Positions 31,877-39,773 of a DNA stretch of 64,000 bases are shown in pieces. How positions within the stretch are numbered: the first letter of the stretch is position 1; every line of letters starts with the position of its first letter. The translations under genes and the position numbers were made by a program. Source of the stretch: VGBV01 sp963813725 (lineage in GTDB: Bacteria > Actinomycetota > Thermoleophilia > Solirubrobacterales > 70-9); NCBI GenBank assembly GCA_963813725.1, contig CAWFAI010000008.1:62001-126000 (forward strand), written 5' to 3'. The notes under the pieces were generated by a model. That model worked only from the letters and a program-made list of their open reading frames with translations, did no database searches and was not told the DNA's origin.

Positions 31877-33250
31877 TCAAGCCGCTTCGCGGAGCCGGCG
31901 CTTCGTCCCGGCGTTCCGCAGGGCGGACGCGACCGTCTCGGCGCTCTCCAGGCCCTCGACCTCCCCCTCGGCCGGCCGCGGGCCCACCACACGGGCGAGC
32001 CCGAACTTGCGAGCCTCGGCGACCCGGCGTTCGGCGTGGGCGACGTAGCGCAGCTCGCCTGTGAGCCCGACCTCGCCGAAGCAGGCGAGCGGCTGCTCGC
32101 CCTGGTGGAGCGGAGCCCCGGTGTGGGCCGAGGCGACCGCGAGCGCGATCGCCAGATCGGCCCCCGGCTCGTCGACCCTGACGCCGCCGGCGACGTTCAC
32201 GAACACATCAGCCGCCGAAAGGTTGACTCCGGCGTGGCGGGCCAGGACCGCCAACACCAGCGCCAGGCGGTTGCGGTCGACGCCGGTGGCCGTGCGCCGC
32301 GGCGGCACGACCTCGGTCGGGGCGACCAGGGCCTGGACCTCGACCAGCAACGGCCGCGTCCCCTCCATCGAGCAGAGAATCACCGAACCGGGTGCGGGGT
32401 GGGCCTCACCGACGAAGCGGGCCGAGGCGTCCGCGACCTCAACCAGGCCGCCCTCCCGCATCTCGAACACCCCCGTTTCGCTCGTCGCCCCGAAGCGGTT
32501 CTTGAGCGCTCGCACGGTGCGGAAGCTGCGCTCGCGCTCTCCCTCGAACTGGAGCACGCAATCCACCAGGTGCTCGAGCGCCCTCGGGCCCGCCAGCGAG
32601 CCCTCCTTGGTCACGTGGCCGATCAGCAGCATGGTCACGTCCGAGCGCTTGGCGACGTCCATCAGCGCCGCGGTCGCCTCGCGCACGGCCCCCACGCTGC
32701 CCGGCGCCGAGTCGCCCACGACCAGCGTCTGCACCGAGTCGAGCACGCATACCTCGGGGCGCTCGGCCTCGATCGTGGCCAGCACGGCATCCAGCGAGTT
32801 CTCGGCCAGCACCGGGACCTCGAGCGCGGCCTCGCCCAACCGCTGCGCGCGCGTCCGGACCTGAGCCGCCGACTCCTCTCCGGAGACGTAGAGCGTGCCG
32901 GCGCCGCCGGCCGCCGCGTTCGCCAGGGCCATGGAGGCCAGCGTGCTCTTGCCGATCCCGGGCGCGCCGCCCAGCAGCACCAGCGATCCCGGCACGAGCC
33001 CGCCGCCCAAGACGCGGTCCAGCTCCCCGATCCCGGTCAGCAGCCGGGCGCTGCGCTCGGCCTTGACGGCCCGCAGTGGCGTGGGCTTCGCGGCCGGGCC
33101 CGCCGCCCGGGAGGACCCGCCGCCCCGGACCGGTTTCGCCACCTTGGCCTCGAGCGTGTTCCAACCCCCGCAGCCGGGGCACTGGCCGGTCCACGCCAGC
33201 GCGGTCTTGCCGCACTCGGAGCAGGCGTATCCCGGCGAGGAGCGAGCCAT
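31877..33250 (-). CDS. radA: DNA repair protein RadA (Sms)
   Basis: The 457-residue protein has the N-terminal zinc finger (CSECG and CPGCG), a RecA-like ATPase with Walker A GGAPGIGKST (about residues 94-103), the RadA-specific KNRFG motif (about 257) and a C-terminal Lon-like domain (AADVFVNVAGGVRVDEPGADLA). RadA promotes branch migration in recombination and represses DisA in Bacillus. It is first in the minus-strand operon with disA, carD and ispD. Confidence 0.95.
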   Translation of the reverse strand: MARSSPGYACSECGKTALAWTGQCPGCGGWNTLEAKVAKPVRGGGSSRAAGPAAKPTPLRAVKAERSARLLTGIGELDRVLGGGLVPGSLVLLGGAPGIGKSTLASMALANAAAGGAGTLYVSGEESAAQVRTRAQRLGEAALEVPVLAENSLDAVLATIEAERPEVCVLDSVQTLVVGDSAPGSVGAVREATAALMDVAKRSDVTMLLIGHVTKEGSLAGPRALEHLVDCVLQFEGERERSFRTVRALKNRFGATSETGVFEMREGGLVEVADASARFVGEAHPAPGSVILCSMEGTRPLLVEVQALVAPTEVVPPRRTATGVDRNRLALVLAVLARHAGVNLSAADVFVNVAGGVRVDEPGADLAIALAVASAHTGAPLHQGEQPLACFGEVGLTGELRYVAHAERRVAEARKFGLARVVGPRPAEGEVEGLESAETVASALRNAGTKRRLREAA

Positions 33251-33307
33251 GCGCCGACTCTAGGCGCCGGTGCCGACGGCTCCCGCGCAGAACGTGATCA
33301 ATCGCGG

Positions 33308-33952
33308 CTACTCGTCCGCCGGTTCGAGCATGGGCCCGAACAGCCCGTCATAGAGCGGCACGTAGAGGTCGAGCGGCACGGCATCGGGATCGACCAGGTG
33401 CTGGACCGCGAGTCCGATGTCCAGGGCGATCATCGCCGACGCGAGCTGCTCGTGAGTTAGCGGCGGCTTGCGCCCCAGCTCCTCGAATTGGTTCTCGCTC
33501 TGGGCCGCAAGCAGTGAGCGGTTGCCGCTCCAGAAGGTGGCCGCCAGCTTTCGGAAGTCCTCGTCCCGCGCGGCCTTCGTCAGGCACTCGAGCCAGAGGC
33601 GGAAAAGCCAGCGGCCTTCCTCGTGGCCCTGCGCGTCGCGCAGCATCCCCGCGCCGCGGACCAGCCGCTCCCGCGGGGTGCCGCCCGATTCCTCGACACG
33701 GTCGAGCATGCGACGGTAACCGCGATAGATGCGCTCGTGCAGGAGCTCGACGAAGAGCTGGTCCTTGCTCTCGAAGTTGGAGTAGAAGGCGCCGCGCGTG
33801 AAGCCGGCGTCGGCGGAGATCTCCTCGACGCTCGATCCCTCCAAGCCGCGGCGCAAGAAGACGCGCTCAGCCGCCTCGAGCAGCTGCTCGCGGGTCTCCG
33901 CCTGCTTCTGCTTCCGGGTGAGACGCTTCGGTGGGCTTGCGGCCTGCGGCAA
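33308..33952 (-). CDS. TetR/AcrR-family transcriptional regulator
   Basis: The 214-residue protein has a standard N-terminal HTH (EQLLEAAERVFLRRG and EEISADAGFTRGAFYSNFESKDQLF) and a helical ligand-binding domain. Ligand unknown. It is directly downstream of a tandem pair of small membrane-protein genes on the same strand, ten bases after the second. The promoter of that second gene holds a 22-bp palindrome of the size TetR proteins bind, so it probably controls this cluster and itself. Confidence 0.9.
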   Translation of the reverse strand: MPQAASPPKRLTRKQKQAETREQLLEAAERVFLRRGLEGSSVEEISADAGFTRGAFYSNFESKDQLFVELLHERIYRGYRRMLDRVEESGGTPRERLVRGAGMLRDAQGHEEGRWLFRLWLECLTKAARDEDFRKLAATFWSGNRSLLAAQSENQFEELGRKPPLTHEQLASAMIALDIGLAVQHLVDPDAVPLDLYVPLYDGLFGPMLEPADE

Positions 33953-33962
33953 CGTCTCCGAC

Positions 33963-34406
33963 TCAGATCAGCGGTTGGTTGGGCAGCGGCGATCCCGCGA
34001 AGAAGAAGAACCAGACCTCGAACGCGACGATGCCCAGCAGCGTGCTGATGATGAATAGGCGCTCGACCGGGTCGCTCTTGTGGTCGCCGGGGCGGTAGGG
34101 CTCGTCGCGGAAGCTCCGGTTCCACGACATGCGGCGGACCTTGCGCTTCCGCTCCTCTTCGTCGACCCAGTGGTTTCGGGCTGCGAGCGCGATCAGCAGT
34201 GCCGCCCAGTAGGTGACGAGGATGCCCGTCGTGATGAACAGCGCCAACGCCAGGTTGATGTCCGGGTCGTTGCCGGCGAGCTGCGAGGCGACGAAGACCC
34301 AGAACAGGGGCACTCCGAGACAGAGGAGCGGGGCGAAGATCAGCACAAGCGCAGTGGCTCCGGTCCCCCGAGCAGCTCCCTGAGCCGTGTGCTTGATGGC
34401 GTTCAT
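33963..34406 (-). CDS. small membrane protein, paralogue B
   Basis: The 147-residue protein (ATG 34404-34406 behind GTGGAG) has three hydrophobic segments (about residues 18-40, 52-76 and 116-137). Shared with the upstream paralogue are GVPLFWxxxAS, TGILVxYW, the basic RxxWNRSxRDxxYRPGDHxSDPVERLF loop and the FFAGxPxPxxP end. The family is not recognised. It lies immediately upstream of the TetR gene, with a palindrome in its promoter. Confidence 0.7.
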   Translation of the reverse strand: MNAIKHTAQGAARGTGATALVLIFAPLLCLGVPLFWVFVASQLAGNDPDINLALALFITTGILVTYWAALLIALAARNHWVDEEERKRKVRRMSWNRSFRDEPYRPGDHKSDPVERLFIISTLLGIVAFEVWFFFFAGSPLPNQPLI

Positions 34407-34429
34407 GGAATGCTCCACTCTCGAATTCA

Positions 34430-34451
34430 GTCCTGTATTTGTATACAAGAC
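34430..34451. promoter_or_regulatory. 22-bp palindrome, likely TetR operator
   Basis: GTCCTGTAT-TTGT-ATACAAGAC has 9-bp arms matching at eight positions, with the 10-bp perfect palindrome TTGTATACAA inside, and a further half-site CTGTAT just right of it. It is AT-rich in a GC-rich chromosome and lies 24 bases before ATG 34406, overlapping where the -10 region would be. The nearby TetR-family gene is the obvious candidate to bind it. Confidence 0.6.
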
Positions 34452-34492
34452 TGTATCTGAAAGTGGGACCCGCCGCAGATCGGCGTTCGACC

Positions 34493-34927
34493 CTAGCCCG
34501 GGTTGGTGGGGAACGGCGCCCCGGCGAAGAAGGCGAACCAGACCGCGAACGCGATCATGGAGACGATCGCCGTCGTCACGAACAGCCTCTCCACGGGGTC
34601 GCTGCGGTGATCGCCGGGCCTGTAGCGGGAGTCGCGCATGCTGCGGTTCCAGGACTGGCGCCGCGGCCCGGGCCGCTCGGCGTCGAGCATCCGGCCCCTG
34701 ACCCACGAGCCGACCAGCAGCAGGATCCAGTAGCTGACGAGGATGCCGGTGAAGATGAACGCGGCGACCGGCCCCGTCACCGCGCCCGGCTTGTCGTAGA
34801 GCGCCGAGGCGAGCCAGATCCAGAACAGGGGCACGCCGAAGCCGATCAGGCAGGCGCCCAGCAGGTTGAGCGCGGTCGACCCCGTCCCCACCAGCGCTCT
34901 GCGAATGGCGTGTATGACCTCGGTCAA
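34493..34927 (-). CDS. small membrane protein, paralogue A
   Basis: The 144-residue protein resembles the next gene downstream over its whole length: three hydrophobic segments (about residues 19-42, 50-76 and 114-135), IGFGVPLFWIWLAS, FTGILVSYWILLL, the conserved SWNRSMRDSRYRPGDHRSDPVERLF cytoplasmic loop and the AFFAGAPFPTNPG end. The pair arose by tandem duplication. Family and function are unknown. The palindromic operator lies between the two copies. Confidence 0.7.
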   Translation of the reverse strand: MTEVIHAIRRALVGTGSTALNLLGACLIGFGVPLFWIWLASALYDKPGAVTGPVAAFIFTGILVSYWILLLVGSWVRGRMLDAERPGPRRQSWNRSMRDSRYRPGDHRSDPVERLFVTTAIVSMIAFAVWFAFFAGAPFPTNPG

Positions 34928-34982
34928 CTCTCGTCCCGTCGCGGTGACGCGACCGAACGGGCGCCGGTCGCGAGCAGGCCAT

Positions 34983-35753
34983 TCAGGTTAGCGCGAGGGT
35001 CGTGCGCTCCCGCGGCCTCACCAGGGCGAGGTCGAATCCGGCGGGCAGCTCCAGGTCGTAGCGCTCAAGCAGCGAGGAGTCCTCCAGGATCGTCCTCACG
35101 GGCGCGTCGGCGACCACGCTGCCGCCGGCGAGGATCACGGCTCGCTCGCAGAGCTCGGCCGCCATCGGCAGGTCGTGGGTGGTGACCAGCATCGTCCGCT
35201 CGATGCCCGCAAGCACGTCCAGCAGCTCCCGCCGCGCCCGCGGGTCCAGGCTGGCCGATGGCTCGTCGAGCACCAACAGCTGCGGGTGCATCGCGAGCAC
35301 GGTCGCGATCGCCGCTCGACGCCGCTCCCCCATCGAGAGCTGGTAGGGAGCGCGCTCGGCGGCCTCGGACATCCGCACGGTCGCCAACGCCTCCGCGATC
35401 CGCTCGCGGACCCGCGCGCGATCGAACCCCATGTTCATGGGGCCGAAGCCGACGTCCTCGGCCACCGTGGGCATGAAGAGCTGGTCGTCGGGGTCCTGAA
35501 AGACCAGGCCCACCCGTGCCCTCAGTTCGCCGAGCTCGTCCGGTTCCGACGGGCGCAATCCCGCGACCTCCAGCGACCCCCGGCCCTGCAGCAGGCCGTT
35601 CAGGTGCATCATCAGGGTCGTCTTGCCGGCGCCGTTCGGGCCCAGCAGCGCCACGCGCTCGCCGTGTTCGATGTGCAGGTCGATCCCGCGCAGGGCGGGT
35701 TGACCGCTGGGGTAGTCGAAGCGAAGGTCGCGGATGTCGATCGCGCAGCTCAC
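34983..35753 (-). CDS. cbiO: ECF-type cobalt/nickel importer ATPase
   Basis: The 256-residue ABC ATPase starts at GTG 35751-35753, which overlaps the stop of cbiQ (GTGA). Motifs are Walker A GPNGAGKTTL (about residues 39-48), Q-loop VFQDPDDQLF, signature LSMGERRRAA, Walker B LLVLDEPSASLD and switch His in TTHD. It powers the CbiMNQO-type energy-coupling factor transporter encoded by the genes upstream. The signature LSMGE differs slightly from LSGGQ, as in many ECF ATPases. The transported ion is cobalt or nickel by subunit type. Confidence 0.92.
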   Translation of the reverse strand: MSCAIDIRDLRFDYPSGQPALRGIDLHIEHGERVALLGPNGAGKTTLMMHLNGLLQGRGSLEVAGLRPSEPDELGELRARVGLVFQDPDDQLFMPTVAEDVGFGPMNMGFDRARVRERIAEALATVRMSEAAERAPYQLSMGERRRAAIATVLAMHPQLLVLDEPSASLDPRARRELLDVLAGIERTMLVTTHDLPMAAELCERAVILAGGSVVADAPVRTILEDSSLLERYDLELPAGFDLALVRPRERTTLALT

Positions 35754-36523
35754 GGTGCAACCGCCAGCATGCGGACGCCGATCAGCAGCGCCAGGACCGC
35801 CGCGACGAAGGCGCCGTCGCGGGCGGTGAAGGCGAGGGGCTCGAGGGCCGGCAGCGCGCCGTCGAAGCCGCGCGCCAGCATCGCCCGCTGCACGCGCTCG
35901 CCGCGGTCGTGGGTGCGAAGGAAGAGGGCGATCGAGGCGCGGCCCACGGGCCCGGCCTCGAGCGCGTGCCGGGGGCGGTAGCCCCTGGCCAGCAGCGCCG
36001 CCTTGGTGCGCGAGACCTGCCCGACCAAGAGGAACAGGTAGCGGTGCATGAGCGACGCGATCAGCACCATCACCCGCGGCGCCCGCATCCTTTCCAGCCC
36101 GCGCAGGAGAGAGGGGATAGCGGTGGTGGCGGCCAGCAGCACGGCCGAGACCGTCCCGATCGCCGCCTTCGCGATCACCGCCGCCATCACGGCCAGCCCC
36201 TGCTCGTGGGCCGTCAGCGGGCCGAGCGCGATCGCCTCGCCGCCGGGACGCGCGAACGGCAGAAAGAGCGCGGCCAGCAGCACGAACGGCGCCACGATCC
36301 GAGCTCGCCTCCAGACCTCGGCGGCCGGGACCCGAGCAGCCCAGGCATAGATCGCGAGCACCAGCCCACACACGACCCAGACCGGCCAGCGGTCGAGCGG
36401 CGTGCTGACCGCGACCAGCGTCACCGACACCAGCCCGACGAGCTTCGCCCTCGGGTCCAGGCGATGCGCCCAGCTCGAGGTGTCGCCCGCCGGGCCGGTC
36501 AGGTCGAGTGAGTGGCCGCTCAT
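35750..36523 (-). CDS. cbiQ: ECF transporter transmembrane subunit (CbiQ/EcfT)
   Basis: The 257-residue integral membrane protein has about five spans and the two Ala-Arg-Gly coupling motifs of the EcfT family, AALLARGYRPR and AMLARGFDGA, which contact the ATPase subunits. The N-terminus SSWAHRLDPRAKLVGL is typical. It links CbiM/CbiN to CbiO. The gene order cbiM, cbiN, cbiQ, cbiO is complete, with short spacing or overlap. Confidence 0.93.
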   Translation of the reverse strand: MSGHSLDLTGPAGDTSSWAHRLDPRAKLVGLVSVTLVAVSTPLDRWPVWVVCGLVLAIYAWAARVPAAEVWRRARIVAPFVLLAALFLPFARPGGEAIALGPLTAHEQGLAVMAAVIAKAAIGTVSAVLLAATTAIPSLLRGLERMRAPRVMVLIASLMHRYLFLLVGQVSRTKAALLARGYRPRHALEAGPVGRASIALFLRTHDRGERVQRAMLARGFDGALPALEPLAFTARDGAFVAAVLALLIGVRMLAVAP

Positions 36524-36550
36524 CGCTCCGGCTCGCTCGGACCCCGGGAC

Positions 36551-36889
36551 TCAGGCCGCCGCGGTCGTGGCCGGCCCACCGGGGTCGCCGGGCTCCCGCC
36601 TGCGCAGCAGCCAGGCGACACCGAAGGTGACCGCGAACACGCCCAAGGTGCCGACGAATCCGGCCACGCCGGTGGCGACGCGCTCGTTCTCGATGCCCGG
36701 GAAGGCGTAGTCGGGGATCGGGGAGTCCTCCTGGATTGGGGCCAGCTTGCCGTCCTCCAGGAACGCCTTCTCCTCGGCCACCTTCTCCAAGCCGTCGGGA
36801 TCGGGCGAGGCGAACGGCGATACCGCGGTCGCCAGGCCGATGGCGAGGGCCAGGCCCAGTGCGACGAACAGCTTCATCGAGGTGCGCAT
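36551..36889 (-). CDS. cbiN: cobalt transport protein, CbiN/PDGLE-domain type
   Basis: The 112-residue protein has two membrane segments (about residues 7-26 and 72-94) and the diagnostic SPDPDGLEKVAEE sequence in the outer loop (PDGLE domain), with DYAFPGI before the second span. CbiN activates the CbiM substrate-binding subunit. It starts one base after the end of cbiM. Confidence 0.9.
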   Translation of the reverse strand: MRTSMKLFVALGLALAIGLATAVSPFASPDPDGLEKVAEEKAFLEDGKLAPIQEDSPIPDYAFPGIENERVATGVAGFVGTLGVFAVTFGVAWLLRRREPGDPGGPATTAAA

Positions 36890-36890
36890 G

Positions 36891-37586
36891 TCAGGCCTCC
36901 TTGGGGGTCGCGGGGGGCATTCCCGCCGCGGGCTGCTCGAAGTGCCCGTAGGCGATCAGGTCGGGCCTGCTGGCCATCACCGCGGCGACCGCGGCGACCG
37001 AGATCGCCGCCTCGCCCAGGCCGATCAGGGCATGCGTGCCCAGCATCGCCGGCAGCACGGTCGCGAGCGGCACGGTGCCCGAGGCAGCGAGCTCGATGCT
37101 CGTCGCGGCCGCGCCCAGCATCACCGCCAGCCAGGAGACGACCCCGACGCTCGCCAGGAACGCCGAGCGGGTCTTCGGCAGCACCCTGGCCGCGGTACCC
37201 AGCAGCAGGCCGGCGAAGAGCGCGCCGAGCACGCCCATGTTGAGCGTGTTGGCGCCGAGCGCGGTGATGCCGCCGTCGGCGAACACGAACGCCTGGGCGC
37301 CCAGCACGACGGCCATGACGATGCAGGCCAGCCACGGGCCCAGCAGGACCGCCGCCAGGGTCGCCCCCAGCAGGTGGCCGCTGGTGCCGCCCGCGATCGG
37401 GAAGTTGAGCATCTGGGCGGCGAAGATGAACGCCGCGACCAAGCCCAGCAGCGGGACGCGGGAATCGTCCAGGCCGCGGTCGGCGACCCGCAGCGCGATC
37501 GCGAGCGCGGCGATCGCCAGCACCGCGGTGATCGCTGCGACCTCGTTGCTGAGGAAGCCGTCGGGTATGTGCAGAGCCAGGGGCAT
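36891..37586 (-). CDS. cbiM: cobalt/nickel ECF transporter substrate-specific subunit CbiM
   Basis: The 231-residue protein begins MPLALHIPDGFLS; in CbiM/NikM the mature N-terminus MHIPDG takes part directly in metal coordination, and here four residues precede the His, which is unusual and may reflect a start at a later codon or processing. The rest has about six to seven spans with NFPIAGGTSGHLLG and ALGANTLNMGVLGA, both characteristic. ATG 37584-37586 follows GGAGG. A Fur-family gene lies 23 bases upstream in the same direction. I see no cobalamin riboswitch. Confidence 0.92.
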   Translation of the reverse strand: MPLALHIPDGFLSNEVAAITAVLAIAALAIALRVADRGLDDSRVPLLGLVAAFIFAAQMLNFPIAGGTSGHLLGATLAAVLLGPWLACIVMAVVLGAQAFVFADGGITALGANTLNMGVLGALFAGLLLGTAARVLPKTRSAFLASVGVVSWLAVMLGAAATSIELAASGTVPLATVLPAMLGTHALIGLGEAAISVAAVAAVMASRPDLIAYGHFEQPAAGMPPATPKEA

Positions 37587-37609
37587 GTTTCTCCTCCTTG
37601 AGTCGTGTC

Positions 37610-38077
37610 CTAGGGCTGCTCACTGCCGGCGCACTCGCCGCAGAGTCCGATCATGGGGAAGTGGGTGAAGTGGACGGCGAAGCCGAACCGATCGCGGATC
37701 TCTCCGCGAATCGCGTCGAGCTGGTTGGGGTCAACCTCGACGACCTCCCCGCAGCGGTCGCAGGCGAGGTACTCGCGCTCGCCGGCTCCGACCAGCACGT
37801 AGCGGCCCGGCCCGTGGCCGGCGTGGAAGTGGCGCACGACGCCCACCTGCTCGAGCGTCTCGAGGTTGCGGTAGACCGAGGCGACGTCCAAGGCGCTCGC
37901 GTCGTCCTCGGGCTCCCCGGCGATCTGCTGCGCGGAGATGGGCCCGTCGGCCTCGAACAGCTTTCGCACGATCACCCGGCGGGCGGTCGAGACCCTCATG
38001 CCGCGGCGGCGAAGGACAGCAAGCAGCGAGGTGGCGCTGTCGAACTCAACGGGGGGTGTGGATCGGCTTACGGTCAA
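37610..38077 (-). CDS. Fur-family metal-dependent transcriptional regulator
   Basis: The 155-residue protein has a winged-helix DNA-binding half (RRRGMRVSTARRVIVRKLF ... ALDVASVYRNLETLEQVGVV) and a metal-binding half with HFHAG, structural zinc pairs CDRCG and CGECAG, and HFTHFPMIGLCG. Its place at the head of the cbiMNQO operon and divergent-free proximity to a NiCoT-like gene argue for nickel (Nur), cobalt or zinc sensing rather than iron. In the 99-bp region upstream, a TTGACA is seen on the minus strand at 38139-38144 without a convincing -10. Confidence 0.9.
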   Translation of the reverse strand: MTVSRSTPPVEFDSATSLLAVLRRRGMRVSTARRVIVRKLFEADGPISAQQIAGEPEDDASALDVASVYRNLETLEQVGVVRHFHAGHGPGRYVLVGAGEREYLACDRCGEVVEVDPNQLDAIRGEIRDRFGFAVHFTHFPMIGLCGECAGSEQP

Positions 38078-38176
38078 GGCAGTCTCTCGAGCATCTGCCT
38101 TATTAGCGCGAGCCGGTCGCTACTGGATCAAAATCGCATGTCAAGAGTCGATGACCTCCACGATCGGCGCGCCGGG

Positions 38177-39730
38177 TCAGCCGAGCTCGGGCACGGCGCG
38201 AAGCGTGATCAGCGTCCCCGCCGCGACGATGATGCTCGCCGACAGCGCCGGCAGCGCTCCCACCAGGCGGCCCCCGAACAGCCGGCGCTCGGGACGGAGT
38301 CGCTCGACCATCCTGCCGCCGTAGAGGACGCTGAGCCCGACCGCCATCAGGGTCGCCGCCAGCCCCAAGCTGAAGGCGAGGATCAGCGCCATGCCGAAGC
38401 CCACCCGCTGCTGGGAGATCGCCGCGATCAGGACGACCAGCGCCGACGGGCAGGGGACCAGCCCGCCGGAGACGCCCAGCGCCAGCAGGCCTCGCATCGA
38501 CAGCGGATCGTCGGGCGGGTGGTGGCTGTGACCATGGCCGTGTGAGTGACCGTGGTCGTGGGAATGGTCGGGGCCGTCGTCGTGTGAGTGGACGTGGTCG
38601 TGCGAGTGAACGTGGTCGCCCCCCTCGCCGCCGGCCGCCTCGGCCCGCATCTCCCTCCAGCGCCGAAAGCGGGTCCTCATCACCGACAGCCCCACGACCA
38701 CCACCATCACGCCGGAGGCGACGCCGAGCCACGGATAGAGCTGCTCGGGGAGGATGTAGGCCGAGGCGACCAGGGTCACCAGCCCCAGCAGGAAGACGAT
38801 CGCGGTGTGCGTGATGGTGACGGTGGCCCCCAGGATGACGGCGTGCTTTGGCGTGCCGCGGCTGCCGACCAGGTAGCCGGCGACCATCGCCTTGCCGTGC
38901 CCGGGCGAGAGCGCGTGCAGGGCACCCCAGCCGAACGCCGCGGCGAGCAGGCCCAGCAGCAGCCAACCGCTCGCGTCGCCGCTGGTCAGGGTGCCGGCGA
39001 AGCCGTCCTGGGCGCGGTCGCTCGTGACCCCGCTCGACTCCTCGCCGTCGGGGGCGCTCACCGTGCCCTCGCCCTCGCTGACGGTGAAGCCCGCCTCGCG
39101 GACGTCGAGCGGGCTTTCCAGCAGGTCCTCGGGATATGCGCGCAACCCGTCGGTCGGGTCGCTGAGCGGCACGCTGGAGCGAACGTCCGTCCCCTCCCCC
39201 GGCTGCACCTGGATCGCCTTCCAGCCGACCCGGTCAGAGAAGCTCTCGTCGGCCAGATCCACCCGATCGGCGCCGGGTGGCAGCGCCGCCTGGAAGCTCG
39301 CTTCGACCCGGCTGGTCTGGAGCCCTCCCTGGCCGGCCGGGAACTCGAGCGCCGCGTCGGCCGCTGCGCCGAGCGCGAGCGGGCTGCCGTCCACGGTCAG
39401 CTTCAGCCCGGAGGCGACCTCCTCGAGCAGACCGTCGAGGTAGGCGGGCTCCTCGGCGCCGCCGATCGCGCCGTCGCCGTCAGCGTCGTAGCGCTGGATC
39501 TGCTGGAAGGTCGGGATCTCGGCGAGGTCGAGGATGGAATGGACCCGGACGGCGTCCTCGGAGATGCTGACCTGGCTGAGCTTGTTGACGCTGAAGTTGC
39601 CGAGCGGGTGGGCGGAGGCGGAGGGCGCCGCGATCGCCGCGACGGCCAATGCGCAGGCGAGCAGCGCGGCTCCGCGAAGCCCTGTGCGGCGGAGCGGGCG
39701 GCGGCAGGCTCTGAGCGCAGGCCTCTCCAT
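38177..39730 (-). CDS. NiCoT/RcnA-like nickel-cobalt transporter with large extracytoplasmic domain
   Basis: The 517-residue protein has a signal peptide (residues about 20-42), an outer domain of ~200 residues with an EF-hand-like DADGDGAIGGAEE loop (about 84-96), and a C-terminal membrane domain of about six spans with HALSPGHGKAMVAGYLVGSRG and VTITHTAIVFLLG, typical of RcnA/NicO transporters. Between spans is a His-rich loop (about 375-405) of repeated HSHD/HGHS units. Such proteins move nickel or cobalt, in RcnA outward. Next to an uptake system and a Fur-type regulator it probably balances the same metal. Confidence 0.85.
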   Translation of the reverse strand: MERPALRACRRPLRRTGLRGAALLACALAVAAIAAPSASAHPLGNFSVNKLSQVSISEDAVRVHSILDLAEIPTFQQIQRYDADGDGAIGGAEEPAYLDGLLEEVASGLKLTVDGSPLALGAAADAALEFPAGQGGLQTSRVEASFQAALPPGADRVDLADESFSDRVGWKAIQVQPGEGTDVRSSVPLSDPTDGLRAYPEDLLESPLDVREAGFTVSEGEGTVSAPDGEESSGVTSDRAQDGFAGTLTSGDASGWLLLGLLAAAFGWGALHALSPGHGKAMVAGYLVGSRGTPKHAVILGATVTITHTAIVFLLGLVTLVASAYILPEQLYPWLGVASGVMVVVVGLSVMRTRFRRWREMRAEAAGGEGGDHVHSHDHVHSHDDGPDHSHDHGHSHGHGHSHHPPDDPLSMRGLLALGVSGGLVPCPSALVVLIAAISQQRVGFGMALILAFSLGLAATLMAVGLSVLYGGRMVERLRPERRLFGGRLVGALPALSASIIVAAGTLITLRAVPELG

Positions 39731-39773
39731 TGCTTCTCCCTACGCCCCGGGGGCGGCGATTGGATCAGGGCAG

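Noticed and set aside
37587..38176. Possible cobalamin riboswitch before cbiM
   Set aside because: Only 23 bases separate cbiM from the Fur gene and 99 bases lie before that; this is too short and no B12-box was seen.
38530..38620. Short GTGAGTG/GTCGTG repeats resembling a microsatellite
   Set aside because: They encode the His/Asp-rich loop of the NiCoT/RcnA-like transporter in frame, so they are explained by the protein.
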